From an uncultured SAR116 cluster alpha proteobacterium (GTDB taxonomy: Bacteria; Pseudomonadota; Alphaproteobacteria; Puniceispirillales; Marisalimonadaceae), in assembly GCA_902528415.1 (NCBI GenBank), contig CABZSR010000003.1, positions 1-64,000 on the forward strand: a stretch of 64,000 bases of DNA, in the 5' to 3' direction. The position numbers and the translations under genes are program-made. Under the pieces are notes generated by a model that saw only the letters and a program-made list of their open reading frames with translations, made no database searches and was not told where the DNA came from. Every line of letters begins with the position of its first letter. Position 1 is the first letter of the stretch. Shown here piece after piece: positions 35,542 through 43,581 of the stretch.

Positions 35542-35946
35542 CTAAACAGAATATTTTTTTAAATCGTCTAATCTTACCAATGAAAGAGTGGCTATATTAG
35601 TTGATTTTAATATTACTTTAGGAGCTTTACCTGCTTCAAATGCTTCTTGCCACCTTGAGGCACAAAGACACCAACTATCACCTTCAGTTAATCCTTTAAA
35701 ATTATATTCAGGTATAGGTGTGCTTAGGTCATTACCAACTGATTTTGAAAAAGATAAAAAAATTTTTGTCATTATACAGCAAACTGTATGAAGTCCTAAA
35801 TCATCTGGCCCTGTGTTACAACAGTTATCTCTGTAAAACCCAGTAGTAATTTCAGATCTGTCATTAGAAAGCTTGCAAGGCTCAAGATCATTTCCAAGAA
35901 CATTCAATTGCTTATTATTCCATCCGCCATGAGAAAAACCATCCAT
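35542..35946 (-). CDS. DUF2237 family protein
   Basis: A 134-residue member of DUF2237, function unknown. The family's pattern is clear: NVLGNDLEPCKL, TTGFYRDNCCNTGPDDLGLH, GNDLSTPIPEYNFKGL and GDSWCLCASRWQEAFEAG. Several conserved cysteines (Cys-Cys in DNCC and again in VCC) could bind metal or form redox pairs. It starts 2 bases after the plsC stop, so translation is probably coupled. Confidence 0.88.
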   Translation of the reverse strand: MDGFSHGGWNNKQLNVLGNDLEPCKLSNDRSEITTGFYRDNCCNTGPDDLGLHTVCCIMTKIFLSFSKSVGNDLSTPIPEYNFKGLTEGDSWCLCASRWQEAFEAGKAPKVILKSTNIATLSLVRLDDLKKYSV

Positions 35947-35948
35947 TA

Positions 35949-36686
35949 TTAACTCTCCAATTTTATTAACTCGTTTGAACTATTCTCAATGATAGTTTCT
36001 AATTTTTTTAAAAATTCTATTTTTGACAAACCTGGTTGTATCTCAGGAAGAATTTTTATAGTAATAGATTTTGATTTAAGCCTGCTAGGGTATTTGATAA
36101 AACTATTTTTAGGCCATAACAAACCAGCATTATGGGCAACTGGAACTACTGATACTTTAGTTTGAGAGTATAAAAAAAACACTCCAGGGAGATATGGTTT
36201 TTCTTTAGTAGAAACGCCAGGTGACACCCTAGTTCCTTGAGGAAAAATCATCATTGATCGTTTTTCTTTTACTGCTCGCTTGGCATTTCTTCCCATTTTT
36301 TTTAATGCGTTTATACCTTGATCTCTTGTAATTGGAATAGCCCCAGATCTTAAAAAATATAAACCAATTACAGGTAAAAAAATCAAAGCTTTTTTTAAAA
36401 CTATTGATGGCATTGAGAAAAGGTCCGTACAAAAAACAGTCTCCCATGCAGATTGGTGCTTTATGGCATATATAACAACTTTATTTTTTGAAGGAATTTT
36501 ACCAATTACTCTAATATCAGTATTTAGCCACCATTTCATTCCTTTAGTCATTATAAGACACCAAATCTTATTAACAAAAATAACAACTGGTCTTGGAAAT
36601 AAAAGACATGGCAAACATATCGTGACTAAAATACTAGTCCCAATGTAGAATTGAATATTAAATAAAAAAGATCTTAAAATATTCAT
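35949..36686 (-). CDS. plsC: 1-acyl-sn-glycerol-3-phosphate acyltransferase
   Basis: PlsC converts lysophosphatidic acid to phosphatidic acid. The 245 residues start with a membrane segment (about 8-40). The acyltransferase motif I reads KHQSAWET, with Glu in place of Asp in the HX4D catalytic pair, a common variant in alphaproteobacteria. FPQGTR is motif III, and VPVAHNAG motif IV. It lies 24 bases after tusA on the same strand. Confidence 0.9.
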   Translation of the reverse strand: MNILRSFLFNIQFYIGTSILVTICLPCLLFPRPVVIFVNKIWCLIMTKGMKWWLNTDIRVIGKIPSKNKVVIYAIKHQSAWETVFCTDLFSMPSIVLKKALIFLPVIGLYFLRSGAIPITRDQGINALKKMGRNAKRAVKEKRSMMIFPQGTRVSPGVSTKEKPYLPGVFFLYSQTKVSVVPVAHNAGLLWPKNSFIKYPSRLKSKSITIKILPEIQPGLSKIEFLKKLETIIENSSNELIKLES

Positions 36687-36710
36687 ATTACTTTATCAAA
36701 AGCTCTAAAA

Positions 36711-36932
36711 TTATATCTTAGAAAGAGTAAAATAGTGTTTACCAGTTTCTAAACTTTTTATTGAAATATCATATCCTTCATTTTCAGAAAAATGCGAGAA
36801 GTCAATCGGACTAGCAGGATCATCTGAAATAAATACAACAGCTTTACCTTTATCTAATGTTTTTAAAACTCTTTTTGCTTTTAAAACTGGTAACGGACAC
36901 TTTAATCCTGTGAAATCATATTCATCTATCAA
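36711..36932 (-). CDS. tusA: TusA-family sulfurtransferase
   Basis: A 73-residue single-domain protein of the TusA/YeeD/SirA type, a sulfur carrier. FTGLKCPLPVLKAKRVL (about 6-22) includes the CPxP motif whose Cys receives persulfide. VVFISDDPASPIDFSHF follows. It could feed sulfur to tRNA thiolation or cofactor synthesis. First in the plsC-DUF2237 run. Confidence 0.85.
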   Translation of the reverse strand: MIDEYDFTGLKCPLPVLKAKRVLKTLDKGKAVVFISDDPASPIDFSHFSENEGYDISIKSLETGKHYFTLSKI

Positions 36933-37043
36933 AACAGTTACTCCATAGAATTGATATAACTATAAAGATTTATACATATTTACTCTACTAAGCCAATTTA
37001 ATTTTACTTGTACGGCATGAATCTTAAATGTAATAGGTAATAT

Positions 37044-37763
37044 ATGAGTATATGGGGAAAAATTATAGGCGGAGCAACTGGTTTTGCATTTGGAGGTCCT
37101 TTAGGAGCATTCTTAGGGGGTGTGGCAGGCCATGCCATTGACAAAATTAAAACTGAACAAAAATTACCAGAAGAAACAGCGTTGAAACAGATTGGCTTTA
37201 CAATTGGAGTGATTGTTCTATCAGCTAAAATGGCCAAAGCAGACGGTAAAGTAACGGTGGAGGAAATAAAAGCTTTTAAAGAAAAAATAAATGTTCAAGA
37301 AAATGAGATTAAAAATGTAGCCAAATTATGGGATCAAGCAAAAAAAACAACTGATGGCTTTGAAGTCTATGCTAAACAAATCAGTGATTTATTAGAAAAG
37401 AATTCTTCTGTATTAGAAGAATTACTTACACTTCTTATTATTATAGCTCAAGCTGATGGTAAAATCACGACTCCAGAAATTGAATATTTGAGAAAAGTTG
37501 GGGATATTTTTGGTTTTTCAAATGAAGATTTTGAAAGGATATATTCATCACAATCGGGTATTTATTCAGATCCTTATCAAATTTTAGGTGTCTCACAAAA
37601 TGCCCCAATTGAAGAAATTAAACAAAAATGGAAACAGCTTGCAATCAATCACCATCCAGATCGATTAATTTCACAGGGTATCCCGGAAGATCTCATACAA
37701 AAAAATACCTCACGTCTTAAGGAAATTAATAATGCGTGGGATATTATCCAAAAGAAGAGATAA
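37044..37763 (+). CDS. DjlA-like protein: TerB domain plus J domain
   Basis: A 239-residue protein. The N-terminus is Gly-rich (GGATGFAFGGPLGAFLGGVAG, about 9-28) and may insert in the membrane. The TerB domain covers about 45-165, with two acidic repeats MAKADGKVTVEEIKAF and IAQADGKITTPEIEYL. A J domain ends the protein: DPYQILGVSQNAPIEEI and NHHPDRL with the HPD motif that stimulates DnaK. Resembles DjlA, with a shorter N-terminus. Confidence 0.87.
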   Translation: MSIWGKIIGGATGFAFGGPLGAFLGGVAGHAIDKIKTEQKLPEETALKQIGFTIGVIVLSAKMAKADGKVTVEEIKAFKEKINVQENEIKNVAKLWDQAKKTTDGFEVYAKQISDLLEKNSSVLEELLTLLIIIAQADGKITTPEIEYLRKVGDIFGFSNEDFERIYSSQSGIYSDPYQILGVSQNAPIEEIKQKWKQLAINHHPDRLISQGIPEDLIQKNTSRLKEINNAWDIIQKKR

Positions 37764-37773
37764 TTTTATAAAA

Positions 37774-39594
37774 ATGTCCAAACCATTAATTACAATTCAA
37801 AATTTAAAAATTGAACGATCAAATAAAATACTATTAAGCAGTGCTGATATCTCTATCCATGAGTATGATCGTATTATTTTAGTTGGTGAAAATGGATGTG
37901 GTAAAAGTTCACTTTTAAAAATTTTAAAAAAGACTGAAGAAGTTGATGATGGAATAATGTGGTTTTCACCAAATCTAAAATTGTTTTATTTAGAACAAGA
38001 TCCACCTGAACCCTCTATTAAAAATCTTGTTGATTTTTTAATAAAAGATATTGAATTTCCAGATTTATCCAAAGTTAAAGATATTATTGATCAATTAAAT
38101 CTCAAGAACATAAACTATAAAAAAAGACTTTCAGGAGGGGAAATTCGTAAAATTTATATTGCAAAATCAATTCTAAGTGAAACTGATATTCTACTTTTAG
38201 ATGAACCAACCAATCATATAGACTTGCCAACAATAGATTGGCTCGAAAGAAAACTATTATCTCTTAAAAAAACAATGGTTATTGTTAGTCATGACCAAGA
38301 ATTCTTAAAGAAAATTGGTACTAAAACATTTTGGTTTCATAATAAAAAAATTTTGAAACGTGAAGGACCATATAAGAACTTTAATGAATGGTCTAAAGAA
38401 TTAATCGAAGTTGAAAAAATTAAATCTCACAAATTAAAACAAAAAATTAAAAGTGAAACAAAGTGGTCTATTGAAGGAATATCGGCTAGAAGAAAAAGAA
38501 ATATGGGCAGAGTTAGAGCTTTAGAAAAATTATCTCAAAATTTTCAAGATACAAAAATAATTGAAAGGAAATCAATAGATTTAGATCTTCGTAAAACAAG
38601 TGAAACAGGTGTGAATATAGTTGAGGCATTTGGTATATCATTTGCTCATAAAGATGATAATAAAATCAATATTATTTCGAACTTCAGTCTTAAAATTATA
38701 CGTAATAGTAGAATAGGTATAATAGGAGCAAATGGTACTGGAAAAACTACTTTGATAAAAATTTTGCAAGGTGTTTTTTCTCCAACTACTGGTAGAATAA
38801 AAGTAGGAGAACATCTACAAATCAAATATTTTGATCAAAATAAAGAAAGTATTGATTTAGATAGTACACCATGGATGACAATGACTGAAAGCGGCGATTA
38901 TGTTGACTTCAAAGGAGAAAAAATTCATGTTTTATCATATTTAAAAAAATTTCTATTTGATGAAAAAAAATCACTGCAGAGTAATTCTACATTGTCAGGT
39001 GGTGAAAAAGCGAGACTACTACTTGCCAAGCTATTTTTAAATGAGCATAATTTTTTAATTTTAGACGAGCCTACCAATGATTTAGATTTTGAAACACTGA
39101 ATCTTCTAAAGGAAAATGTTAAAAATTATGATGGGACAGTTCTAATTATTAGTCATGACAGATTTTTTCTCGACCATACAATCGATAAACTTATAGTTTT
39201 TGAAAATAATGGTAAAATTATAAAACATGAAGGAAATTTTTCAAACTATTATGAAAAATACGGCTTATCTAAATTAAAATTAAGTGAAACTCAAACTAAT
39301 TTTAAAAAGAAAGAATTGAATAATGACAAATCTAAAAAAAATATATTAAAGAAAAAAAAGCTTACATTTAAGTATACTTATGAGTTAGAGGTTCTTCCTC
39401 AAAAAATTGAAGAAATGGAAAAAGAACTTGAAAAGTTGGAAAGTCTACTAAGTAAAGAAAATTTATACAATGATGATAAAAAGATTTTTAATGATACAAT
39501 AAACCAAATAGGTGAAATAAAAAACAAGTTATCTTTTGCCGAAGAGCGATGGCTTGAAATACAAATTTTAAGTGATGAAATCAATAAACAGTGA
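37774..39594 (+). CDS. ABC-F family ATPase (Uup-like)
   Basis: About 606 residues with two ABC domains and no membrane segments. Walker A motifs are GENGCGKSS and GANGTGKTT; signatures LSGGEIRK and LSGGEKAR; Walker B LLLDEPTNHID and LILDEPTNDLD. The linker has the ABC-F character and a Lys-rich coiled coil ends the protein (EEMEKELEKLESLL), as in Uup. ABC-F proteins act on ribosomes. Uup is implied by the C-terminal coil. Start chosen at MSKPLITI (ATG 37774); the longer ORF overlaps the DjlA-like gene and starts with residues not in the family. Confidence 0.92.
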   Translation: MSKPLITIQNLKIERSNKILLSSADISIHEYDRIILVGENGCGKSSLLKILKKTEEVDDGIMWFSPNLKLFYLEQDPPEPSIKNLVDFLIKDIEFPDLSKVKDIIDQLNLKNINYKKRLSGGEIRKIYIAKSILSETDILLLDEPTNHIDLPTIDWLERKLLSLKKTMVIVSHDQEFLKKIGTKTFWFHNKKILKREGPYKNFNEWSKELIEVEKIKSHKLKQKIKSETKWSIEGISARRKRNMGRVRALEKLSQNFQDTKIIERKSIDLDLRKTSETGVNIVEAFGISFAHKDDNKINIISNFSLKIIRNSRIGIIGANGTGKTTLIKILQGVFSPTTGRIKVGEHLQIKYFDQNKESIDLDSTPWMTMTESGDYVDFKGEKIHVLSYLKKFLFDEKKSLQSNSTLSGGEKARLLLAKLFLNEHNFLILDEPTNDLDFETLNLLKENVKNYDGTVLIISHDRFFLDHTIDKLIVFENNGKIIKHEGNFSNYYEKYGLSKLKLSETQTNFKKKELNNDKSKKNILKKKKLTFKYTYELEVLPQKIEEMEKELEKLESLLSKENLYNDDKKIFNDTINQIGEIKNKLSFAEERWLEIQILSDEINKQ

Positions 39595-39610
39595 AGTCTA
39601 AATAATTATA

Positions 39611-39638
39611 TGTTGACCAAAAAATTAAACATTATACT
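39611..39638 (+). promoter_or_regulatory. candidate rnpB promoter
   Basis: A TATACT -10 box lies at 39633-39638 and a TTGACC hexamer at 39613-39618. The spacing of 14 bases is short, so the -35 match may be coincidental. The -10 end would place transcription start near 39644-39646, the base where the P1 helix of RNase P RNA begins. Confidence 0.45.
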
Positions 39639-39643
39639 TTGAT

Positions 39644-39990
39644 ATTGTCAGAGAGTAATGTAGTTGCTTTTTAAAGAGGAAAGTCCGGGCTCCATAGAAA
39701 TAAGGTGCTGGATAACATCCAGCAGGGGCAACCCTAGGGAAAGTGCAACAGAAAATATACCGCCATTTTTTGGTAAGGGTGAAATGGTGTGGTAAAAGCG
39801 CACCGTATTCCTAGCAATAGGAATAGCTTTGTAAACCCCACCTGGAGCAAGACCAAATAGAAGAAACACTTATTCAATTTCTAAGAAGTTTCTTGGGTAG
39901 GTCGCTAGAAAAATTTGGTAACAAATTTTCAAGATTAATAACTACAATCAAAATTTTGATACAAAACCCGGCTTATTGCTCTCTGACAAT
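39644..39990 (+). ncRNA. rnpB: RNase P RNA (class A)
   Basis: The catalytic RNA that trims tRNA 5' leaders. P1 is closed by ATTGTCAGAGAG (39644-39655) and its exact complement CTCTCTGACAAT (39979-39990). The conserved P4 strand GAGGAAAGTCCGGGC lies at 39676-39690 and the matching ACAAAACCCGGCTTAT at 39961-39976. Other landmarks present are GGAAAGTGCAACAG and GTAAACCCCACCTGGAGCAA. Length 347 bases is normal. It precedes mraZ, a layout seen in other alphaproteobacteria. A 73-residue ORF on the opposite strand is a shadow. Confidence 0.96.
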
Positions 39991-40039
39991 TTGTTTTGAG
40001 TTAAAATTTTAAAAAACAATACCACAAAACTAATCAATT

Positions 40040-40075
40040 TCCCATTGACTACTATTAAATCCCATGCTATCCCAT
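40040..40075. promoter_or_regulatory. array of MraZ-type boxes upstream of mraZ
   Basis: TCCCAT occurs at 40040, 40060 and 40070, that is in exact 10-base register, with the 40050 position degenerate (TACTAT). On the minus strand each box reads ATGGGA. In E. coli MraZ represses its own operon through TGGG(N) boxes 10 bases apart. Here the boxes are inverted relative to the gene. The array overlaps the candidate promoter. The assignment rests on motif, spacing and place before mraZ. Confidence 0.7.
40045..40073 (+). promoter_or_regulatory. candidate mraZ promoter interleaved with MraZ boxes
   Basis: TTGACT (40045-40050) is 17 bases before TATCCC (40068-40073), which has an upstream TGC (extended -10). 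The -10 is a weak match. The boxes at 40040, 40060 and 40070 alternate with these hexamers, as expected for repression by exclusion. The 5' leader would be about 95 bases. Confidence 0.4.
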
Positions 40076-40172
40076 AATATTAATAATATTAACTACTAGG
40101 TATCAATTTTAATTAATTAAAAATTTAGATCCCAAGCATGTGTATTATTTGTAACTTAAGGTTTTAATATCA

Positions 40173-40619
40173 ATGTTTTTGTCTACTTCTCATAATAAGA
40201 TTGATTTAAAATGTAGAGTTTCTATTCCCGCATCTTTCAGAATGAATCTTGAAAAATTAAAAGAACCTTTAATATTATTTAAAAGTCTCCAATTCCCATG
40301 TATTGAAGGCACGACTCTAAAAAGAATGCAAAGGTACATCAATGCTATTGATGAATTAGATGCATTATCAGATGATGCATTTCTTTTAAGAATGATGATG
40401 GCAGACTCTTTTGAAATAAAACTTGATATCAATGGTAGAGTCGTAATTCCAGATATTCTTATGAGCTTTGCTAGCCTAAATAATAAAGCCGTATTTATGG
40501 GTATAGGAGAATCTTTTTATATTTGGTCTCCATCAGAATATGAAAATCAATACAATAAATCTCAAAAAATTCTTTATGAAAAAGGCCCGCCAAAATTAAT
40601 TTTAAAAAAGAATGAATAA
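40173..40619 (+). CDS. mraZ: transcriptional regulator MraZ
   Basis: First gene of the division and cell-wall cluster. The 148 residues have two AbrB-like SpoVT domains with DxxxR motifs: KIDLKCRVSIPASF (about 9-22) and KLDINGRVVIPDIL (in the second half). MraZ forms a ring that binds DNA repeats in its own promoter; a matching box array lies about 100 bases upstream. No GTG start issue; ATG has AAGG about 11 bases before it. Confidence 0.94.
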   Translation: MFLSTSHNKIDLKCRVSIPASFRMNLEKLKEPLILFKSLQFPCIEGTTLKRMQRYINAIDELDALSDDAFLLRMMMADSFEIKLDINGRVVIPDILMSFASLNNKAVFMGIGESFYIWSPSEYENQYNKSQKILYEKGPPKLILKKNE

Positions 40620-40627
40620 TTATTGTA

Positions 40628-41581
40628 ATGTCTTACATACCTCAACATATTCCTGTTTTAGTCGATGAAGTTGTAAAAGCCTTATCAATAAATAATCATG
40701 AATATTACATTGATGCCACTTTTGGATTAGGGGGATATACAAAAGCCATTCTAAATAAAAAGGATTGTAAAGTTATAGCTTGTGATAGAGATCCAGAAGC
40801 TAAAATTTTTGCAGACAAAATTAAAATTGATTTTAAAGACAGATTTTTTTTTAAAAATGCAAAATTCTCTCAATTAGTTAGTCTCTTAGATGATTTCAAA
40901 ATCAAAAAAGTGGCTGGGGTTGTCTTTGATTTAGGTGTGTCCAGTCCCCAATTTGATCAAAAGCACAGAGGGTTTTCTCTAAAATTAAACGGTCCACTTG
41001 ATATGAGAATGTCTAAAAAAGGCCCCACCGCAGAAGAGTTTATAAACCAAGTTGAAGAAAACACTCTTGCAAACATTATTTATGAACTAGGTGAAGAACC
41101 TTATTCGAAAAGAATAGCCAAAAATATTATTCTTGAAAGGTCGAAAACTTATATAAAAACAACAGGACAATTAGCAAACATAATAAGAAAATCAATTCCA
41201 ACATCAAAACAAAAGATAGATGCGGCTACTAAAACTTTTCAAGCAATTCGAATATATTTGAATGATGAAATATCAGAGTTAGAACAAGGATTAATCGCTG
41301 CTGAGAAATTACTCCAACCTCAAGGTATTTTAGCTGCTGTATCCTTCCATTCTATCGAAGACAGAATAATAAAAAAGTTCTTTTTAAAATGCGCTAAAAA
41401 AGAAAATCATTCACGACATCGTCCTGAAACTCCCAATGGAGATAATAGCCTCGAAATCATAACCAAAAAACCAATCTTACCATCAGAAAATGAAATAAAA
41501 ATCAACAAAAGATCTAGATCAGCTAAATTGCGTATTGCAAAAAGAACATTTTTTCCATCAGCTTTTGGAGAAACAGCATGA
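40628..41581 (+). CDS. rsmH: 16S rRNA (cytosine1402-N4)-methyltransferase
   Basis: RsmH (MraW) methylates C1402 of 16S rRNA. The 317 residues show HIPVLVDEVVKAL (7-19), the SAM site DATFGLGGYTKAIL (29-42), the substrate site DLGVSSPQFD and SFHSIEDRIIKKFF, all diagnostic. Its stop TGA overlaps the ftsL ATG. Confidence 0.97.
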   Translation: MSYIPQHIPVLVDEVVKALSINNHEYYIDATFGLGGYTKAILNKKDCKVIACDRDPEAKIFADKIKIDFKDRFFFKNAKFSQLVSLLDDFKIKKVAGVVFDLGVSSPQFDQKHRGFSLKLNGPLDMRMSKKGPTAEEFINQVEENTLANIIYELGEEPYSKRIAKNIILERSKTYIKTTGQLANIIRKSIPTSKQKIDAATKTFQAIRIYLNDEISELEQGLIAAEKLLQPQGILAAVSFHSIEDRIIKKFFLKCAKKENHSRHRPETPNGDNSLEIITKKPILPSENEIKINKRSRSAKLRIAKRTFFPSAFGETA

Positions 41582-41883
41582 TTAGATATCCATCTTTTAT
41601 TATTTTCTTTTTGATAGTTTTTGTAGCGATTTCATTATATCAAATTAAATACATTATTACTCAAAAAGAGCTCGAGCTATCTGTAATTAATAAAAATATA
41701 ATAAAGACTGAGACTGACTTAAATATATTAAAGGCGGAGCTTAGTTATTTGAAACGTCCTCAAAGAATAGAAAATTTAGCTAAAAACAAATTAGAATTAA
41801 GAGAAATTTCTGTAATTGATATCTGGGATCTACAACACTTAGTAGATGTAACGAAATCGATAACTGAAAGTAATGCAAAATGA
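41578..41883 (+). CDS. ftsL: cell division protein FtsL-like
   Basis: A 101-residue bitopic protein with an N-terminal membrane segment (about 5-24, SFIIFFLIVFVAISLYQIKY) and a periplasmic coiled coil with LNILKAELSYLKRPQRIENLAK. FtsL sequences vary; identity is set by size, topology, the RPxRIE motif and place between rsmH and ftsI. Overlaps both neighbours as ATGA. Confidence 0.9.
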   Translation: MIRYPSFIIFFLIVFVAISLYQIKYIITQKELELSVINKNIIKTETDLNILKAELSYLKRPQRIENLAKNKLELREISVIDIWDLQHLVDVTKSITESNAK

Positions 41884-43580
41884 AAATAATTGGATTTTTA
41901 CATAATGATTTTTCTATTAAAAATAATTTAAAATTACGTAGAATTAAATTATCAATCTGTAGTGTATTATTAATTTTTTCTTTTACAATAATCGGCTATA
42001 AAACTTTTTCACTAGCTAGTATAACCAAAGAAAATAAAAATCAAATTTCCAGCAAAAAAAACCAACAAAGTTTATTTTCCAAACTAAATCGGGGAAACAT
42101 ATATGGTCGTAATGGGGAGCTTTTGGCTACTACAATACATGTAAATAGTCTAAATATTAATCCTCAAGAAATTTTAAATAAAGATGAAACAATAAAAAAG
42201 CTAAATAAAATATTTCCTGAATTAAAAGAAGAAAGTCTCTGGAGAAAATTAAATACAACAAAAAGACATGTTAATTTGTTGAGAGAGATTTCACCAAAGC
42301 AGTATGTATTATTACTGGAGGAAGGCATTGAAGGAATAAAAATACAAGCCAAAGATAAAAGAATTTATCCTAATAATAACTTGGTATCTCATATTTTAGG
42401 TGGAACTGATATTGATGGTAAAGGTATCGCTGGAATTGAAAAATCATTTAATGAGAAACTACTAAACGGTGAAGATATAACTATTTCAATACATAAAGGA
42501 ATTCAATATATAACAGAAAAAATAATGTCTGAACAAATAAAAAAATTTGACGCTGAAGGTGGGGCAGGAATAGTAATGAATGCTAAAAATGGAGAAATTT
42601 ATGCAATAACTTCTCTTCCTGATTATAATGCAAATAATTATAATAATATAAATGGTCTGAATTTATTTAATAAAGCAACAAAAGGTATATATGAGTTAGG
42701 ATCAACGCTAAAGCTCATAACTGCAGCTGTGGCGTTTGAAAGTGGCCATGTTAAAGAAAATGATGTTTTTGACGTTTCAACTCCACTGAAAGTGTCTTCT
42801 AGGATTATAAGAGATTTTCATCCATTAAATTATCGTTTAAATATTCCCGAAGTTATAGTTCACTCTAGTAATATTGGTTCAGCCAAAATAGCTAAAAAAA
42901 TTGGTACATCAACACAGTTAAAATATTTAAAATCACTTGGCCTAATGGATAAACTTGATTTAGAAATTCCTGAGTTAGGCAAACCACAAGTTCTTAAAGA
43001 TGGGAAGTTGTTAACTACAATGACAATATCTTATGGACATGGAATTGCTATAACTCCTTTGCACCTTGCATCTGCTACTGCAACCATAGTTAATGATGGT
43101 GTTGAAATCAAACCAACATTACTAATTTCAAATTCAAAGCTATCGAATAATAGAATTTTTTCGAGTGAAACATCAAAAAAAATGAAAAGTATAATGCGAC
43201 TTGTAGTAAGCAGTAAACATGGAACAGCTAAAAAGGCTCAGGCCATAGGATATTTAGTTGGAGGCAAAACTGGAACTGCAGAAAAAGTAAATCAAACTGG
43301 TAGATATTCAAAAAAGCAAAATATCGTAGCTTTTACTGCAGCGTATCCTATGAACGATCCTCAATTTGTAATTACTATAATGATTGATAATCCGAAAGGA
43401 CAGAAATTTTCATTTGGTTATAGAACTGCAGGATGGGTTGCTGCTCCAGTAATTAAAAGATTAGTGGCCAGGATGTCACCTATATTAAACATTAGACCAG
43501 AAACAAAAGTTTCATCAGATTTTACCAAAGATTTAAATAAATATAAAATACGCGGTAAGAAAAAGGGAGCAAATTTGTAA
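41880..43580 (+). CDS. ftsI: peptidoglycan D,D-transpeptidase FtsI (PBP3)
   Basis: A 566-residue class B penicillin-binding protein that cross-links septal peptidoglycan. A membrane anchor lies at about 24-42. The transpeptidase motifs are S275-TLK (SxxK), S329-S-N (SxN) and K463-TG. The pedestal domain lies between. It overlaps ftsL by 4 bases and is 1 base before murE. Length is typical. Confidence 0.97.
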   Translation: MKIIGFLHNDFSIKNNLKLRRIKLSICSVLLIFSFTIIGYKTFSLASITKENKNQISSKKNQQSLFSKLNRGNIYGRNGELLATTIHVNSLNINPQEILNKDETIKKLNKIFPELKEESLWRKLNTTKRHVNLLREISPKQYVLLLEEGIEGIKIQAKDKRIYPNNNLVSHILGGTDIDGKGIAGIEKSFNEKLLNGEDITISIHKGIQYITEKIMSEQIKKFDAEGGAGIVMNAKNGEIYAITSLPDYNANNYNNINGLNLFNKATKGIYELGSTLKLITAAVAFESGHVKENDVFDVSTPLKVSSRIIRDFHPLNYRLNIPEVIVHSSNIGSAKIAKKIGTSTQLKYLKSLGLMDKLDLEIPELGKPQVLKDGKLLTTMTISYGHGIAITPLHLASATATIVNDGVEIKPTLLISNSKLSNNRIFSSETSKKMKSIMRLVVSSKHGTAKKAQAIGYLVGGKTGTAEKVNQTGRYSKKQNIVAFTAAYPMNDPQFVITIMIDNPKGQKFSFGYRTAGWVAAPVIKRLVARMSPILNIRPETKVSSDFTKDLNKYKIRGKKKGANL

Positions 43581-43581
43581 A

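Noticed and set aside
37732-37773. Longer N-terminus of the ABC-F ATPase
   Set aside because: The extra codons overlap the preceding TerB-DnaJ gene and are unlike family starts.
39648-39869. 73-residue minus-strand ORF
   Set aside because: Lies entirely inside RNase P RNA.
39979-40010. P1 3' strand plus T-rich sequence as an rnpB terminator
   Set aside because: The P1 partner lies over 300 bases upstream and no local GC hairpin follows; no terminator could be supported.
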